Source: JAGPUQ01 sp036677085
GTDB lineage: Bacteria; Pseudomonadota; Gammaproteobacteria; Pseudomonadales; Porticoccaceae
Length of the DNA stretch: 64,000 nucleotides
NCBI GenBank assembly: GCA_036677085.1
Contig: JAKFFI010000055.1
Coordinates: 1 to 64,000, forward strand
Direction of reading: 5' to 3'
Below the pieces are notes generated by a model. The model saw nothing but the letters and a program-made list of their open reading frames with translations. It did no database searches and had not been told where the DNA came from. Shown here in pieces: positions 24,818 through 34,333 of the stretch (position 1 is its first letter; the number at the start of each line of letters is the position of its first letter). A program made the position numbers and the translations under genes.

Positions 24818-27580
24818 ATGAATCAGGTCTCTGCTCCCCTCGTACTGGTCGATGGCTCGTCCTACCTCTACCGGGCATTCCATGCCCTGCCGCCCCTGAA
24901 CAGTTCCAAGGGCGTGCCCACCGGTGCCACCAAGGGCGTCATTTCGATGCTGCGCCGGCTGCAGAAGGATTACCCGAACAGCCCCGTGGTGGTGGTGTTC
25001 GACGCCAAGGGCAAGACCTTTCGCGATGAACTGTTCGAGCGCTACAAGGCGCACCGGCCACCGATGCCGGACGAGCTGCGAGCGCAGATTCAGCCCATCC
25101 ACGACATCGTGCGCGCCATGGCGCTGCCGCTGCTGGTAGTGGAAGGCGTGGAGGCCGACGATGTGATCGGCACGCTCGCCAGCGCCGCCGGTCGGGACGG
25201 GCGGCCGGTGGTCATCTCCACCGGCGACAAGGACATGGCGCAACTGGTGGACGGGCACGTCACCCTCGTCAACACCATGACCAACACCGTGCTGGATGCG
25301 GCCGGCGTCGAAAGCAAGTTCGGGGTGCCGCCCCGGCTCATCATCGATTACCTGGCCCTGGTGGGCGACAAGTCCGACAACATTCCCGGTGTGCCGGGGA
25401 TCGGGGAAAAGACCGCGCCCGCGCTGCTCATGGCGCTGGGCGATCTCGATGCGATCTACGGCAACCTGGAAAAAATCCGCGAACTGCCCGTGCGGGGGGC
25501 GAAACAGATGCCCGAAAAGCTCGCCGAGCACCGCGAGGCCGCCTACCTCTCGCGCCAGCTCGCCACCATCCGCTGCGATGTGCCGCTCGAATTCGGTCCT
25601 GACGGGCTTCGCAACGGCACCCCGGACCGGGACGCGCTGCTCGCGCTGTTTCGCGAGTTCGAATTCAAGGGCTGGGTTGAAGAACTGCTCACTGCCGCCC
25701 CCGGCACTGGACTCGCTGCCACGGCGAACGCAGCCGACAGCGCAGCCGACGAGGCGAGCGACCCAGCCAGCACCCGTCACTACGAAATCATCCTCGACTG
25801 GCCGCAACTGGAAACCTGGCTTGCGCGCCTCAAGACCTGCGCGCTGTTTGCCTTCGACACCGAGACCACCAGCCTCGACTACATGCAGGCCGAACTGGTC
25901 GGAGTGTCGTTCGCCATCGAGCCGGGCGCAGCGGCCTATGTTCCCCTCGCCCACGACTACCTCGGCGTGCCGCCGCAGCTCGACCGCCAGCGGGTGCTGG
26001 CCGCCCTCAAGCCCCTGCTCGAAGATCCCGCGCGGCCCAAGGTCGGGCAGAATCTCAAATACGACATGAGCGTGCTGGCCCGCTACGGCATCGAACTGCG
26101 CGGCATCGCCTACGACACCATGCTGGAATCCTATGTCCTGGACCCCACCGGATCGCGCCACGACATGGACACGCTCGCGCTCAAATATCTGGGCGAGACG
26201 ACCATCCACTTCGAGGACATCGCCGGCAAGGGCGCCAAGCAGCTCACCTTCAACCAGATCGAACTGGAACAGGCCGGCCCCTACGCCGCCGAGGACGCCG
26301 ACGTCACCCTGCGCCTGCATCAAACCCTGTGGCCGCGCCTGCACGAACAACCCGGTCCCGCTGCGGTGTTCCGCGACATCGAGATCCCCCTGGTACCGGT
26401 GCTGTCCCGCATCGAGCGCAACGGCGCCCTGGTCGATGGCCGGCTGTTGGCCGAGCAGAGCCTGGAGCTGGGCGCCAGCCTGGCCGAACTGGAACAGCGC
26501 GCCCATGACCTCGCGGGGCAGCCCTTCAACCTGGGTTCGCCGAAGCAACTCGGCGAGATTCTCTACGTCAAGCTGGGCCTGCCGGTGACGCGGAAAACCC
26601 CCACCGGCGCGCCCTCCACCGCCGAGGATGTACTCCAGGAGTTGGCGCTCGACTACCCGCTGCCCAAGGTGCTGATCGAATACCGCGGCCTCAGCAAGCT
26701 CAAATCCACCTACACCGATCGCCTGCCGGAGATGATCGATCCGGATACCGGGCGCATCCACACCTCCTACCACCAGGCGGTTACCGCCACCGGACGACTG
26801 TCATCGTCCGACCCCAATCTGCAGAACATCCCGGTGCGCACCGCCGAGGGCCGTCGCATCCGCCAGGCCTTCGTGGCCCCGCCGGGCAGTGCCATCCTCG
26901 CCGCCGACTACTCCCAGATCGAGCTGCGCATCATGGCGCACCTGTCCGGGGACGCCGGCCTGCGGCGCGCCTTCGCCGCCGGGCTCGACATCCACAGCGC
27001 CACTGCGGCCGAGGTGTTTGGCGTGGCGCTCGCCGCCGTGACGCCCGAGCAGCGGCGCAGCGCCAAGGCGATCAACTTCGGGCTCATCTATGGCATGTCT
27101 GCGTTCGGGCTGGGTCGCCAGCTCAACCTGGGCCGCAACCAGGCGCAGGAATACATCGACCGCTATTTCGAGCGCTACCCTGGGGTGCGCGCCTACATGG
27201 AATCCACCCGCCAGCGCGCCGCCGACACCGGCTATGTGGAGACCCTCTACGGCCGGCGGCTCTATGTACCCGAGATCCGCGACCGCAACAACCAGCGCCG
27301 TCAGGCCGCCGAACGTGCCGCCATCAACGCGCCCTTGCAGGGCACCGCCGCCGACATCATCAAGCGCGCCATGATCGCCGTGGATGATTGGCTGACCCGC
27401 GAACGCCTTGCCACCAAGCTGATCATGCAGGTCCACGACGAACTGGTACTGGAGGTGCCCACCGGCGAGTTGGAGGCGGTGCGCACCGCCATCGTCGCGC
27501 TGATGCAGGGCGCCGCCGATCTGGCGGTGCCGCTGCTGGTGGACGTGGGCGTGGGCGCCAACTGGGATGAGGCACACTGA
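24818..27580 (+). CDS. polA: DNA polymerase I
   Basis: A 920-residue enzyme with all three domains: 5'-3' exonuclease (VDGSSYLYRAFHA, GDKDMAQLV, GDKSDNIPGVPGIGEKTA), 3'-5' exonuclease with intact catalytic residues (FDTETTSLD, QNLKYD, AAEDADVTLRL), and polymerase (SSDPNLQNIPVR, AADYSQIELRIMAHLS, RRSAKAINFGLIYGMSAFGL, VHDELVLEV). ATG 24818 gives the standard MNQVSAPLVLVDGSS. It works in Okazaki fragment processing and repair. The restriction gene follows after 18 bases. Confidence 0.97.
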   Translation: MNQVSAPLVLVDGSSYLYRAFHALPPLNSSKGVPTGATKGVISMLRRLQKDYPNSPVVVVFDAKGKTFRDELFERYKAHRPPMPDELRAQIQPIHDIVRAMALPLLVVEGVEADDVIGTLASAAGRDGRPVVISTGDKDMAQLVDGHVTLVNTMTNTVLDAAGVESKFGVPPRLIIDYLALVGDKSDNIPGVPGIGEKTAPALLMALGDLDAIYGNLEKIRELPVRGAKQMPEKLAEHREAAYLSRQLATIRCDVPLEFGPDGLRNGTPDRDALLALFREFEFKGWVEELLTAAPGTGLAATANAADSAADEASDPASTRHYEIILDWPQLETWLARLKTCALFAFDTETTSLDYMQAELVGVSFAIEPGAAAYVPLAHDYLGVPPQLDRQRVLAALKPLLEDPARPKVGQNLKYDMSVLARYGIELRGIAYDTMLESYVLDPTGSRHDMDTLALKYLGETTIHFEDIAGKGAKQLTFNQIELEQAGPYAAEDADVTLRLHQTLWPRLHEQPGPAAVFRDIEIPLVPVLSRIERNGALVDGRLLAEQSLELGASLAELEQRAHDLAGQPFNLGSPKQLGEILYVKLGLPVTRKTPTGAPSTAEDVLQELALDYPLPKVLIEYRGLSKLKSTYTDRLPEMIDPDTGRIHTSYHQAVTATGRLSSSDPNLQNIPVRTAEGRRIRQAFVAPPGSAILAADYSQIELRIMAHLSGDAGLRRAFAAGLDIHSATAAEVFGVALAAVTPEQRRSAKAINFGLIYGMSAFGLGRQLNLGRNQAQEYIDRYFERYPGVRAYMESTRQRAADTGYVETLYGRRLYVPEIRDRNNQRRQAAERAAINAPLQGTAADIIKRAMIAVDDWLTRERLATKLIMQVHDELVLEVPTGELEAVRTAIVALMQGAADLAVPLLVDVGVGANWDEAH

Positions 27581-27598
27581 GGCCAAAGGAAACCACGC

Positions 27599-30478
27599 AT
27601 GCCGCTGAGCTGGAACGAGATCAAGGATCGGGCGCTGGCGTTCGCGCGCGAATGGGCTGACGAGTCGCGCGAAACCGCCGAGGCGCAGACCTTCTGGAAC
27701 CAGTTCTTCGACATCTTTGGCATCTCGCGGCGGCGCGTCGCCAGCTTTGAAGAGCCGGCCAAAAAACTCGGCAATCGGCGCGGCGAGATCGACCTGTTCT
27801 GGAAGGGCATGCTGATCGCCGAACACAAATCGCGCGGCAAGAACCTCGACCGCGCCTACCAGCAGGCGCTGGACTACTTCCCCGGCATCATCGAGCGCGA
27901 GTTGCCGCGCTATGTGCTGGTGTCCGACTTCGCGCGTATGCGCCTGCACGATCTCGACACCGGCACCGCGCAGGAATTCGCGCTGGCGGAACTCCACAAG
28001 CGCGTTGGCCTGTTCGCTTTCATCGCTGGCTACGCCACCCAGATGCTCGCGCCCGAAGATCCCGTCAACCGCAAGGCCGCCGAACGCATGGGCCGCCTGC
28101 ACGACCGCCTCAAGGCGAGCGGCTACGCCGGTCATCCGCTGGAACTGCTGCTGGTGCGCCTGCTGTTCTGCCTGTTCGCCGAAGACACCGGCATCTTCCA
28201 GCCCCGCAAGGCGTTTCAGGACTGGGTCGAAAGCCGCACCGCCGCCGACGGCAGCAATCTCGGCGCACTGCTCACACAGTTTTTCCAGGTGCTCAATACG
28301 CCCGAGCGCAAGCGCTCGACGGCCCTCGATGAACAGCTCGCCGCCTTTCCCTATGTCAACGGCAAGCTGTTCGAGGAAATTCTGCCGGTCGCCGATTTCG
28401 ACCGCGCCATGCGCGAAGCCCTGCTCGATGCCTGCGCGCTCGACTGGAGCCAGATCAGTCCAGCGATCTTCGGCGCGCTGTTCCAGTCGATCATGGACGC
28501 CAGGGCGCGCCGCAACCTGGGCGCCCATTACACCAGCGAAAAAAATATCTTCAAGCTGATCGGCCCGCTGTTTCTCGACGAACTGCGCGCCGAGTTCGAC
28601 AAGGTCAAAAACAATCGCAACCGGCTGTTCGAGTTCCACAGGAAATTGCGCGGGCTGACCTTTCTCGATCCGGCCTGTGGCTGCGGCAATTTTCTGGTGG
28701 TGGCCTACCGCGAGCTGCGGCTGCTGGAGCTGGATGTGCTGCGCGCCAGCACCGGCGATGCGCGCAGCGGCAGCCTGGGGCTGGACCTCCACGGCTTTCT
28801 TTCCGTTGGCGTCGATCAGTTTTACGGCATCGAGATCGAGGAATTCCCCGCGCAGATCGCCCAGGTCGCACTCTGGTTGATGGACCACCAGATGAATCTG
28901 AAGGTCAGCGAAGAATTCGGCCTGTACTTCGTGCGCATCCCGCTCACCACCAGCCCGCATATCGTCCACGGCAATGCGCTGCGGATCGATTGGGAGACTG
29001 TGGTGCCGCGTGAGCGGTTGAGTTACATCCTGGGCAATCCGCCGTTCGTGGGGAAAAAAGAGCAATCCGCTGAGCAAAAGGCGGACTTCGAATCAATTGT
29101 TGGCAGCATTGATGGGAGTGGGGTCCTGGATTTCGTCGCCGCCTGGTATGTGAAGGCCGCCGAATACATGAACCCCCGTCATTCCCGCGCAAGCGGGAAT
29201 CCAGAGTCGGACGCGCAAAACCCGGATTTCCGCACCGGCGGGAATGACGGCATAAGAGGCGCCTTTGTCTCCACCAACTCCATCTGCCAGGGTGAGCAGG
29301 TGGGTATTCTGTGGGGCTGGCTGCTGGCCAGGGGCATCCGCATTCACTTTGCCCACCGCACGTTTTCCTGGAGCAACGAGGCGCGCGGCGTTGCGGCGGT
29401 GCATTGCGTCATCGTCGGGTTTGGTCCGGAAGACCGGGCCGGCAAAGTGATTTACGACTACGACGACATCAAGGGCGAGCCCCATGCTATCGCCGCACGA
29501 AATATCAACCCTTATCTCGTAGATGGCCCAAGCGCGTTCGTTACGAAGCGTACGAATCCAATTTGCAGTTCAGCGCCTGAGATTCGGTACGGGAGTATGC
29601 CAATTGATAACGGCAATCTAATTCTAAGTAGTCAGGAAAGATGCACCATCATCACTTCATGTCCAGCAGCAGGTGAGTTTATTCGGCGCTATATGGGCGG
29701 GAACGAATTCATCAATGCCGAAGAGCGTTGGTGTCTTTGGTTGGTGGACGCTCCGCCGGAATTGATGCGCAGTTGCGAGACGATCCTTGAACGCATAGAG
29801 CGTAACCGCAATTACAGAATATCAAGCGGCAGAACGGCAACCGTAGCACTCGCGGCGAAATCGGCTCTATTTGGAGAAATTCGGCAACCGAGCACCCGAT
29901 ACCTACTGATCCCCAAGGTCTCGTCTGAGAACAGACCCTACATGCCGATCGGCTTCATGGGGTCAGAGGTGATTGCTAGCGGTACTTGTTTGATAGTGCC
30001 ATCAGCCTCGGCTTTTCATTTTGGCATCATCCAATCCGTTATGCACATGGCGTGGATGAGAACCGTCGCTGGCCGCATGAAAAGCGACTACCAGTATTCA
30101 AATCAGATCGTCTACAACAACTTCCCCTGGCCCGTGGACGCCACCGACCAGCACAGGGACGCCATCGAAACCGCCGCGCAAGGCGTGCTCGACGCTCGCG
30201 CCAGATTCCCGGATTCGTCGCTGGCCGATCTCTACGACCCGCTGACCATGCCGCCCGAGCTGGTGCGCGCGCACCAGATGCTCGACCGCGCGGTGGATGC
30301 CGCCTATGTGCCGAGCGGCGGCAAAAAATCCTATGCCTCGGACGCCGAGCGGGTGGCGTTTCTGTTCGAGCTGTACCAGCGCCTCACCAGTCTGCTGCCG
30401 GCGCCAACCGCGAAGAAAACCCGCCAGCCGGCGACGCGGAAGCCTGGACCTCGACCGACTGAGCAATACTCTGGATAG
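27599..30478 (+). CDS. type IIG restriction-modification enzyme, MmeI-like
   Basis: A 959-residue single-chain enzyme. An N-terminal PD-ExK nuclease (GEIDLFWKGMLIAEHKS, D65, E75, K77) is followed by a helical spacer, an adenine methyltransferase (DPACGCGNFLVVAYRE near 357; LGNPPFVGKKEQS near 478) and a target-recognition region (about 640-840). This last has clearly lower GC than the rest. C-terminal NNFPWP and YDPLTMP motifs are typical of the family. AAAGGA precedes ATG 27599. A 75-bp palindromic repeat is inserted in frame near codon 526, adding about 25 residues; whether activity survives is unknown. Confidence 0.9.
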   Translation: MPLSWNEIKDRALAFAREWADESRETAEAQTFWNQFFDIFGISRRRVASFEEPAKKLGNRRGEIDLFWKGMLIAEHKSRGKNLDRAYQQALDYFPGIIERELPRYVLVSDFARMRLHDLDTGTAQEFALAELHKRVGLFAFIAGYATQMLAPEDPVNRKAAERMGRLHDRLKASGYAGHPLELLLVRLLFCLFAEDTGIFQPRKAFQDWVESRTAADGSNLGALLTQFFQVLNTPERKRSTALDEQLAAFPYVNGKLFEEILPVADFDRAMREALLDACALDWSQISPAIFGALFQSIMDARARRNLGAHYTSEKNIFKLIGPLFLDELRAEFDKVKNNRNRLFEFHRKLRGLTFLDPACGCGNFLVVAYRELRLLELDVLRASTGDARSGSLGLDLHGFLSVGVDQFYGIEIEEFPAQIAQVALWLMDHQMNLKVSEEFGLYFVRIPLTTSPHIVHGNALRIDWETVVPRERLSYILGNPPFVGKKEQSAEQKADFESIVGSIDGSGVLDFVAAWYVKAAEYMNPRHSRASGNPESDAQNPDFRTGGNDGIRGAFVSTNSICQGEQVGILWGWLLARGIRIHFAHRTFSWSNEARGVAAVHCVIVGFGPEDRAGKVIYDYDDIKGEPHAIAARNINPYLVDGPSAFVTKRTNPICSSAPEIRYGSMPIDNGNLILSSQERCTIITSCPAAGEFIRRYMGGNEFINAEERWCLWLVDAPPELMRSCETILERIERNRNYRISSGRTATVALAAKSALFGEIRQPSTRYLLIPKVSSENRPYMPIGFMGSEVIASGTCLIVPSASAFHFGIIQSVMHMAWMRTVAGRMKSDYQYSNQIVYNNFPWPVDATDQHRDAIETAAQGVLDARARFPDSSLADLYDPLTMPPELVRAHQMLDRAVDAAYVPSGGKKSYASDAERVAFLFELYQRLTSLLPAPTAKKTRQPATRKPGPRPTEQYSG
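29176..29250 (+). repeat. 75-bp palindromic repeat element inside the restriction gene
   Basis: The ends are exact 13-base inverted repeats, CCGTCATTCCCGC and its complement. Translation gives the well-known RHSRASGNPE peptide of this repeat class. The length is a multiple of three and the frame stays open through it. Confidence 0.85.
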
Positions 30479-30488
30479 CCACGCAATC

Positions 30489-30557
30489 GTCGTTCCCGCG
30501 CAAGCGGTAACCCAGGGATCTCAAAGCCTTGTGGATGCCCGCCTGCGCGGGCATGAC
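30489..30557 (+). repeat. related palindromic repeat copy downstream of the restriction gene
   Basis: GTCGTTCCCGCGCAAGCGG at the left and CCTGCGCGGGCATGAC at the right are imperfect versions of the ends of the element at 29176. About 69 bp, 10 bases after the restriction gene stop. Confidence 0.7.
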
Positions 30558-30600
30558 AACTATTCAGAGTGTCCTTAGCCTGAATGTTCTGAGCAATCTG

Positions 30601-30640
30601 ATTCCGTTCGCGATGAGCCATGAGCTTGTCGAATGGTCGA
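30601..30640 (+). repeat. REP-like sequence (GAGCTTGTCGAA type)
   Basis: ATTCCGTTCGCGATGAGCC followed by ATGAGCTTGTCGAATGG matches the TTCCGTTCG...GAGCTTGTCGAA repeat class of proteobacteria and resembles the unit before polA. With the two other repeats it fills the gap between the restriction gene and the CoA transferase gene. Confidence 0.55.
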
Positions 30641-30660
30641 GGGCGTTGTTCACAACCCCC

Positions 30661-31884
30661 TCAACCGGGCACCGCCTCCCCATGCAGCACTTCGTTTGCC
30701 ACCAGTTGGCGGATTTCCACATCGCTCATCGCCAGGCGCTCGCGCAGGATGCTGGCGTTGTGCTCGCCCAGATAGGGCGCCTCCAGCGTCAGGAGTTCCG
30801 GACATTCGGAAAAGCGTAACGGCATGCCCGGTATCTGAAACTCGCCCATGCCGCGATCGCTGATGGTGCGCACGGTGCCGCGCTCGATCAGGTGCGGATG
30901 CTGCATCGCCTCGCCCGGCGTCAGCACCGGTGCGACCGGCACCCGCGCCGCTTCCAGTGCCTCGCGCGCGGCGTCGTCGCTGGGCATGGACTGGATCCAG
31001 CCCTCGATGATCTCGATCAGCGCGGCCAGATTCGCGACGCGGTCGGCATTGGTTCTGAAACGCGGGTCGACCAGCATATCGGTGCGACCCATTACCTGAC
31101 ACAGCGCTTTCCACTGTTTGCCCGTCACCGCGATCACGAACATGCAGGAATCCCTGCCCCGGTAAATGCCATCGGGCGCGACCGCCGGATGGTGCCGGCC
31201 ATTGCGTGTGGGCTGCATCTTGCCGTTGGAATTGCTGTAGAGCTGGACGCTCAGGTCATGGCAGTGAAAGTAGCTGTCCAGCAGCGAGCAATCGATGTAT
31301 TGACCGCCGCCACCCTGGGATCGATAAAACAGCGCGCCATTGATCGCGGCCAGGGCATGCACGCCGGTGTTGACGTCGCCGATGGAGATCGCCGGCATGA
31401 TCGGGGCTTCCTGGGGATAGCCCATCAGGCTGGTCACCCCGGCGTAGGCCTGCCCCATGTAATCGAAACCCGGCAGATGGGACAGGGGTCCGGTTTGACC
31501 GAACGCGGAGATCGAGCAATAAATCAATTGCGGATTGATGTCCTTCGCCACCTCCCAGCCCAGGCCCATATCCGCGATCACGCCGGGCGAATAATTTTCG
31601 ATCAGCACATCGGTGTCGGACATGAGTCTCTTGATGATGTCCACCGACTCGGTTTTGCGCATATCCAGGCACAGGCTTTTCTTGCCGCGATTCTGTTGCA
31701 CAAAATAGCCGCTGCGACCATTTTTGTTGTAGGCCATGGTGCGCGTCATGTCGCCGCGGGGCGCGAGTTCCACCTTGATGATGTCGGCGCCCATTTCCGC
31801 CATCAGGCGCGTGGTGGTGGGTCCGGCCAGCGCATGGGTGAAATCGAGCACCTTGCAGTTTGCCAATATCCGCTTCACGGTCAT
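30661..31884 (-). CDS. CoA transferase, CaiB/BaiF family (class III)
   Basis: A 407-residue enzyme that moves CoA between carboxylic acids. Typical motifs: VLDFTHALAGPTTTRLMAEMGADIIKVE, SYFVQQNRGKKSLCLDMR-like YFVQQNRGKKSLCLD, DVLIENYSPGVIADMGLG, CSISAFGQTGPLSHLPGFDYMGQAYAGV. The catalytic Asp is in the GDVNTGVHALAAINGAL segment (near residue 168). It sits with thiolase-like, SDR and acyl-CoA dehydrogenase genes, so it likely activates a carboxylic acid for degradation. The substrate is unknown. Confidence 0.92.
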   Translation of the reverse strand: MTVKRILANCKVLDFTHALAGPTTTRLMAEMGADIIKVELAPRGDMTRTMAYNKNGRSGYFVQQNRGKKSLCLDMRKTESVDIIKRLMSDTDVLIENYSPGVIADMGLGWEVAKDINPQLIYCSISAFGQTGPLSHLPGFDYMGQAYAGVTSLMGYPQEAPIMPAISIGDVNTGVHALAAINGALFYRSQGGGGQYIDCSLLDSYFHCHDLSVQLYSNSNGKMQPTRNGRHHPAVAPDGIYRGRDSCMFVIAVTGKQWKALCQVMGRTDMLVDPRFRTNADRVANLAALIEIIEGWIQSMPSDDAAREALEAARVPVAPVLTPGEAMQHPHLIERGTVRTISDRGMGEFQIPGMPLRFSECPELLTLEAPYLGEHNASILRERLAMSDVEIRQLVANEVLHGEAVPG

Positions 31885-31945
31885 GTTGCTGCCTCCGTTA
31901 TTAGAGTTGTAGGTCGGAATGCGCGTCTTGTTTGTTGGGCGCGTC

Positions 31946-32869
31946 CTATTTGTTGAGAAAGTTCAGCGGCAACCCGGGCCGTGGCCAGTCCATCGCCACC
32001 AGACGCCCTGTGGTGCCGAGCGTGATATAGGCGGTTTTCAATTCCGGCCCGCCAAAACAGATATTGGTGGTGCCATGATCGGGCATCGGCACGTGCTCGA
32101 CGTTTTTGCCATCCGGCGAGATCACGGTAATCCCGCCATTGACCAGCGTCGCCACGCAGATATTCCCGGCCGAATCCACGGCGAGCGAGTCAAACAGCTG
32201 GTGCCCGGGCAGGCCGACCACCAGATTGCGCCGCGGCTGGCCGTTGGGCCGAACTTCGGCAAATTGCCCCGGCCCCGACAGGTCGTAGGACCACAGCCTG
32301 CCGGTGGGTGTTTCCGCCACATACAGAACGCTTTCGTCGGGTGACAGGCCGATCCCGTTGGGCCCTTCCATCGGAAAGATCATTTCGCGAATTTCCGAGC
32401 CGTCCGGCCGCGCATAAAACACGCCGGTGACATCCCGCGAACGTGCGTAATGCTTGCCGTGGTCGGTAAACCAGAAACCGCCGGCGGCATCGAAGACAAT
32501 ATCGTTGGGGCCTTTCAGGGGTTCGCCATCACAGGCCTTGTAGAGCACCTCGAACGCGCCGGTGTGGATATCGACTTTTTCGATGCGGCCGCTGGTGTAA
32601 TCCTGCGCGGTCAATCCCGGCGAGATGCGACCGTTGCGTTCGGTGAATTCAAAACCGCCGTTATTGCAGACGTAACACTTTCCGTCCGGTCCGATGGCCG
32701 CGCCATTGGGCCCCCCGCCAAGGTTGGCAATCACGCTGACGGTGCCATCCGGCGCCACTCGGGAAAGTCGTCCGCCCGCGATTTCGACCACCAGCACGCT
32801 GCCGTCCGGTAGCGCTACCGGCCCTTCCGGAAACATCAATCCAGATGCGATTTGTCTTATCTGCGCCAT
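31946..32869 (-). CDS. SMP-30/gluconolactonase/LRE-like beta-propeller protein
   Basis: A 307-residue protein with the six-bladed propeller repeats of the SMP-30 family: FPEGPVALPDGSVLVVEIAGGRL, GPNGAAIGPDGKCYVCNNGG, GPNDIVFDAAGGFWFTDHG, GPNGIGLSPDESVLYVAET and DSLAVDSAGNICVATLVNGGI. Glu (PEGP), Asn (GPND) and Asp (DSLAVD) metal ligands are present. Members are lactonases; the substrate here is unknown. ATG 32869 was chosen as the propeller start; the open frame continues upstream as shadow of another gene. Stop is 61 bases before the CoA transferase start, so the two may be co-transcribed. Confidence 0.85.
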   Translation of the reverse strand: MAQIRQIASGLMFPEGPVALPDGSVLVVEIAGGRLSRVAPDGTVSVIANLGGGPNGAAIGPDGKCYVCNNGGFEFTERNGRISPGLTAQDYTSGRIEKVDIHTGAFEVLYKACDGEPLKGPNDIVFDAAGGFWFTDHGKHYARSRDVTGVFYARPDGSEIREMIFPMEGPNGIGLSPDESVLYVAETPTGRLWSYDLSGPGQFAEVRPNGQPRRNLVVGLPGHQLFDSLAVDSAGNICVATLVNGGITVISPDGKNVEHVPMPDHGTTNICFGGPELKTAYITLGTTGRLVAMDWPRPGLPLNFLNK

Positions 32870-32899
32870 AGCGTCCGCCCTGAAAATTATGGTTTTGTT

Positions 32900-32945
32900 G
32901 GTCGCTGCCACTGAGGGTCGCTGCCACTGAGGGTCGCTGCAACTG
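32900..32945 (+). repeat. 16-bp tandem repeat, about three copies
   Basis: GGTCGCTGCCACTGAG occurs at 32900-32915 and 32916-32931, with a third, slightly diverged partial copy to 32945. It is in the gap between divergent genes (SMP-30-like and thiolase-like) and could be a regulatory or slipped-strand tract. Confidence 0.85.
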
Positions 32946-33094
32946 TAGGCCAGCTTTGGTCGCAATGCCAATCCGGCGAAATGCGCTGTTCGCTCACGAC
33001 CGGTTGGAAAGTGGCGCTCACAAACTATACTGGTGCCGACGATGATTCCTTGCCGAACAGAGTTTCCTGCCCACAAAAACAATCCGGGGGAAAA

Positions 33095-34261
33095 ATGAAC
33101 TTCAGCGACAAAGCGGTCATCACGGGCGTAGGTGAAACGCCCTATACCCGTGGCGGTGATAAAACCTCCGTGCAGCTCATGCTGGAAGCCATTCGCAACG
33201 CGGCCGCCGATGCCGGACTGAAACCAAAGGATATCGACGGCATTATTCCCCCGATGATGGACACCTACTCGGAAGAGCTGGCGGCGAATCTGGGTATTGC
33301 CGATATGCGCTACTCGGTGACTGTCCACACGGGTGGCGCCAGCGCCGTGACCGGATTGCAGGATGCCGCGATGGCGGTGGCCAACGGCCTCGCCAACCAT
33401 GTCTGTGTGGTCGTGGGCTGGAACGGCTACTCGGCGCTGCGGCCGAAACCTGGCCACAAGCCCAATCGCTCGCTGCGCGAAACCGCCATGTCGCTCGCGA
33501 CCAGGGATTTCTATTTTCCCTATGGGGTCGCGGCTCCGGTGCAGCTCTACGGCTGGCTGGCGACACGACACCAGCAGCTCTACAAAACCCGACCCGAAGA
33601 TACCGGCGCCATCGCGTTGGCCGCCCGCAAACACGCCCAGCTCAATGACCGGGCGATGATGAAGGGTCAGGAACTGACCATGGAGCAGTACCTGGGTGCG
33701 CGCTGGATATCGGAGCCTTTCCGTCTTTACGACTGCTGCCTGGAAACCGATGGTGCCTGTGCGGTGATCGTGTCCAGCCCCGAGCGCGCCAGGGATCTCG
33801 CCAAGAAGCCGATTTACATTGCCGGCGCCGCCGAAGGCCATCCTTACCCGGCGGACGACATAGCCGCGCGGCCAGACCCGTTCCAGATCGGTCTGTCCTT
33901 CGCGGCCCAGAAGGCCTTCGACATGGCCGGCGTGAAGGTTCACGACATGGATTTCATGGAGATCTATGACTGCTTTACCTATGTGGTGATGCTGCAAATG
34001 GAAGCCATGGGACTGTTTGAGCGCGGCGGCATCGGTGACTATGTGAAGGACGGCAGAATCGAACTGGGCGGCGCCTGCCCCATCAACACCCACGGTGGCC
34101 TGTTGAGCGAAGGTCACGTCTGGGGCGCGAACCATATCGTGGAAGCCACCCGCCAGCTGCGCGGCGAGTGCGGCGAGCGCCAGGTCAAGGACGCGAAGCT
34201 GGGACTCGTCACCGGCTGGGGCGATCTCGGCGATGGCAGCATTGCCATTCTGCACAACTGA
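33095..34261 (+). CDS. thiolase-like (SCP-x/lipid-transfer) protein
   Basis: A 388-residue thiolase-fold protein of the SCP-x/Ltp type. The N-terminal KAVITGVGETPYTRGG and C-terminal GGLLSEGHVWGANHIVEATRQL are family-like. At the usual nucleophile position the sequence is VHTGGASAVTGLQDA, with no Cys, so it is unlikely to be a classical thiolase. Tyr residues in EPFRLYDCCLETDGA and MEIYDCFTYVV recall the Ltp2-type retro-aldolases. The DUF35 partner gene follows. SD GGGGGAA precedes ATG 33095. Aldolase function is inferred. Confidence 0.85.
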   Translation: MNFSDKAVITGVGETPYTRGGDKTSVQLMLEAIRNAAADAGLKPKDIDGIIPPMMDTYSEELAANLGIADMRYSVTVHTGGASAVTGLQDAAMAVANGLANHVCVVVGWNGYSALRPKPGHKPNRSLRETAMSLATRDFYFPYGVAAPVQLYGWLATRHQQLYKTRPEDTGAIALAARKHAQLNDRAMMKGQELTMEQYLGARWISEPFRLYDCCLETDGACAVIVSSPERARDLAKKPIYIAGAAEGHPYPADDIAARPDPFQIGLSFAAQKAFDMAGVKVHDMDFMEIYDCFTYVVMLQMEAMGLFERGGIGDYVKDGRIELGGACPINTHGGLLSEGHVWGANHIVEATRQLRGECGERQVKDAKLGLVTGWGDLGDGSIAILHN

Positions 34262-34333
34262 TTTTCAGTGCACGCCACAGTCGATAATCAGCGCTGAATA
34301 ACGCGATGTTTTGACGAATTGGGAGAATCCTTG

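Noticed and set aside
26801..29077. Long minus-strand open frame over polA and the restriction gene
   Set aside because: Antisense shadow spanning two well supported + strand genes.
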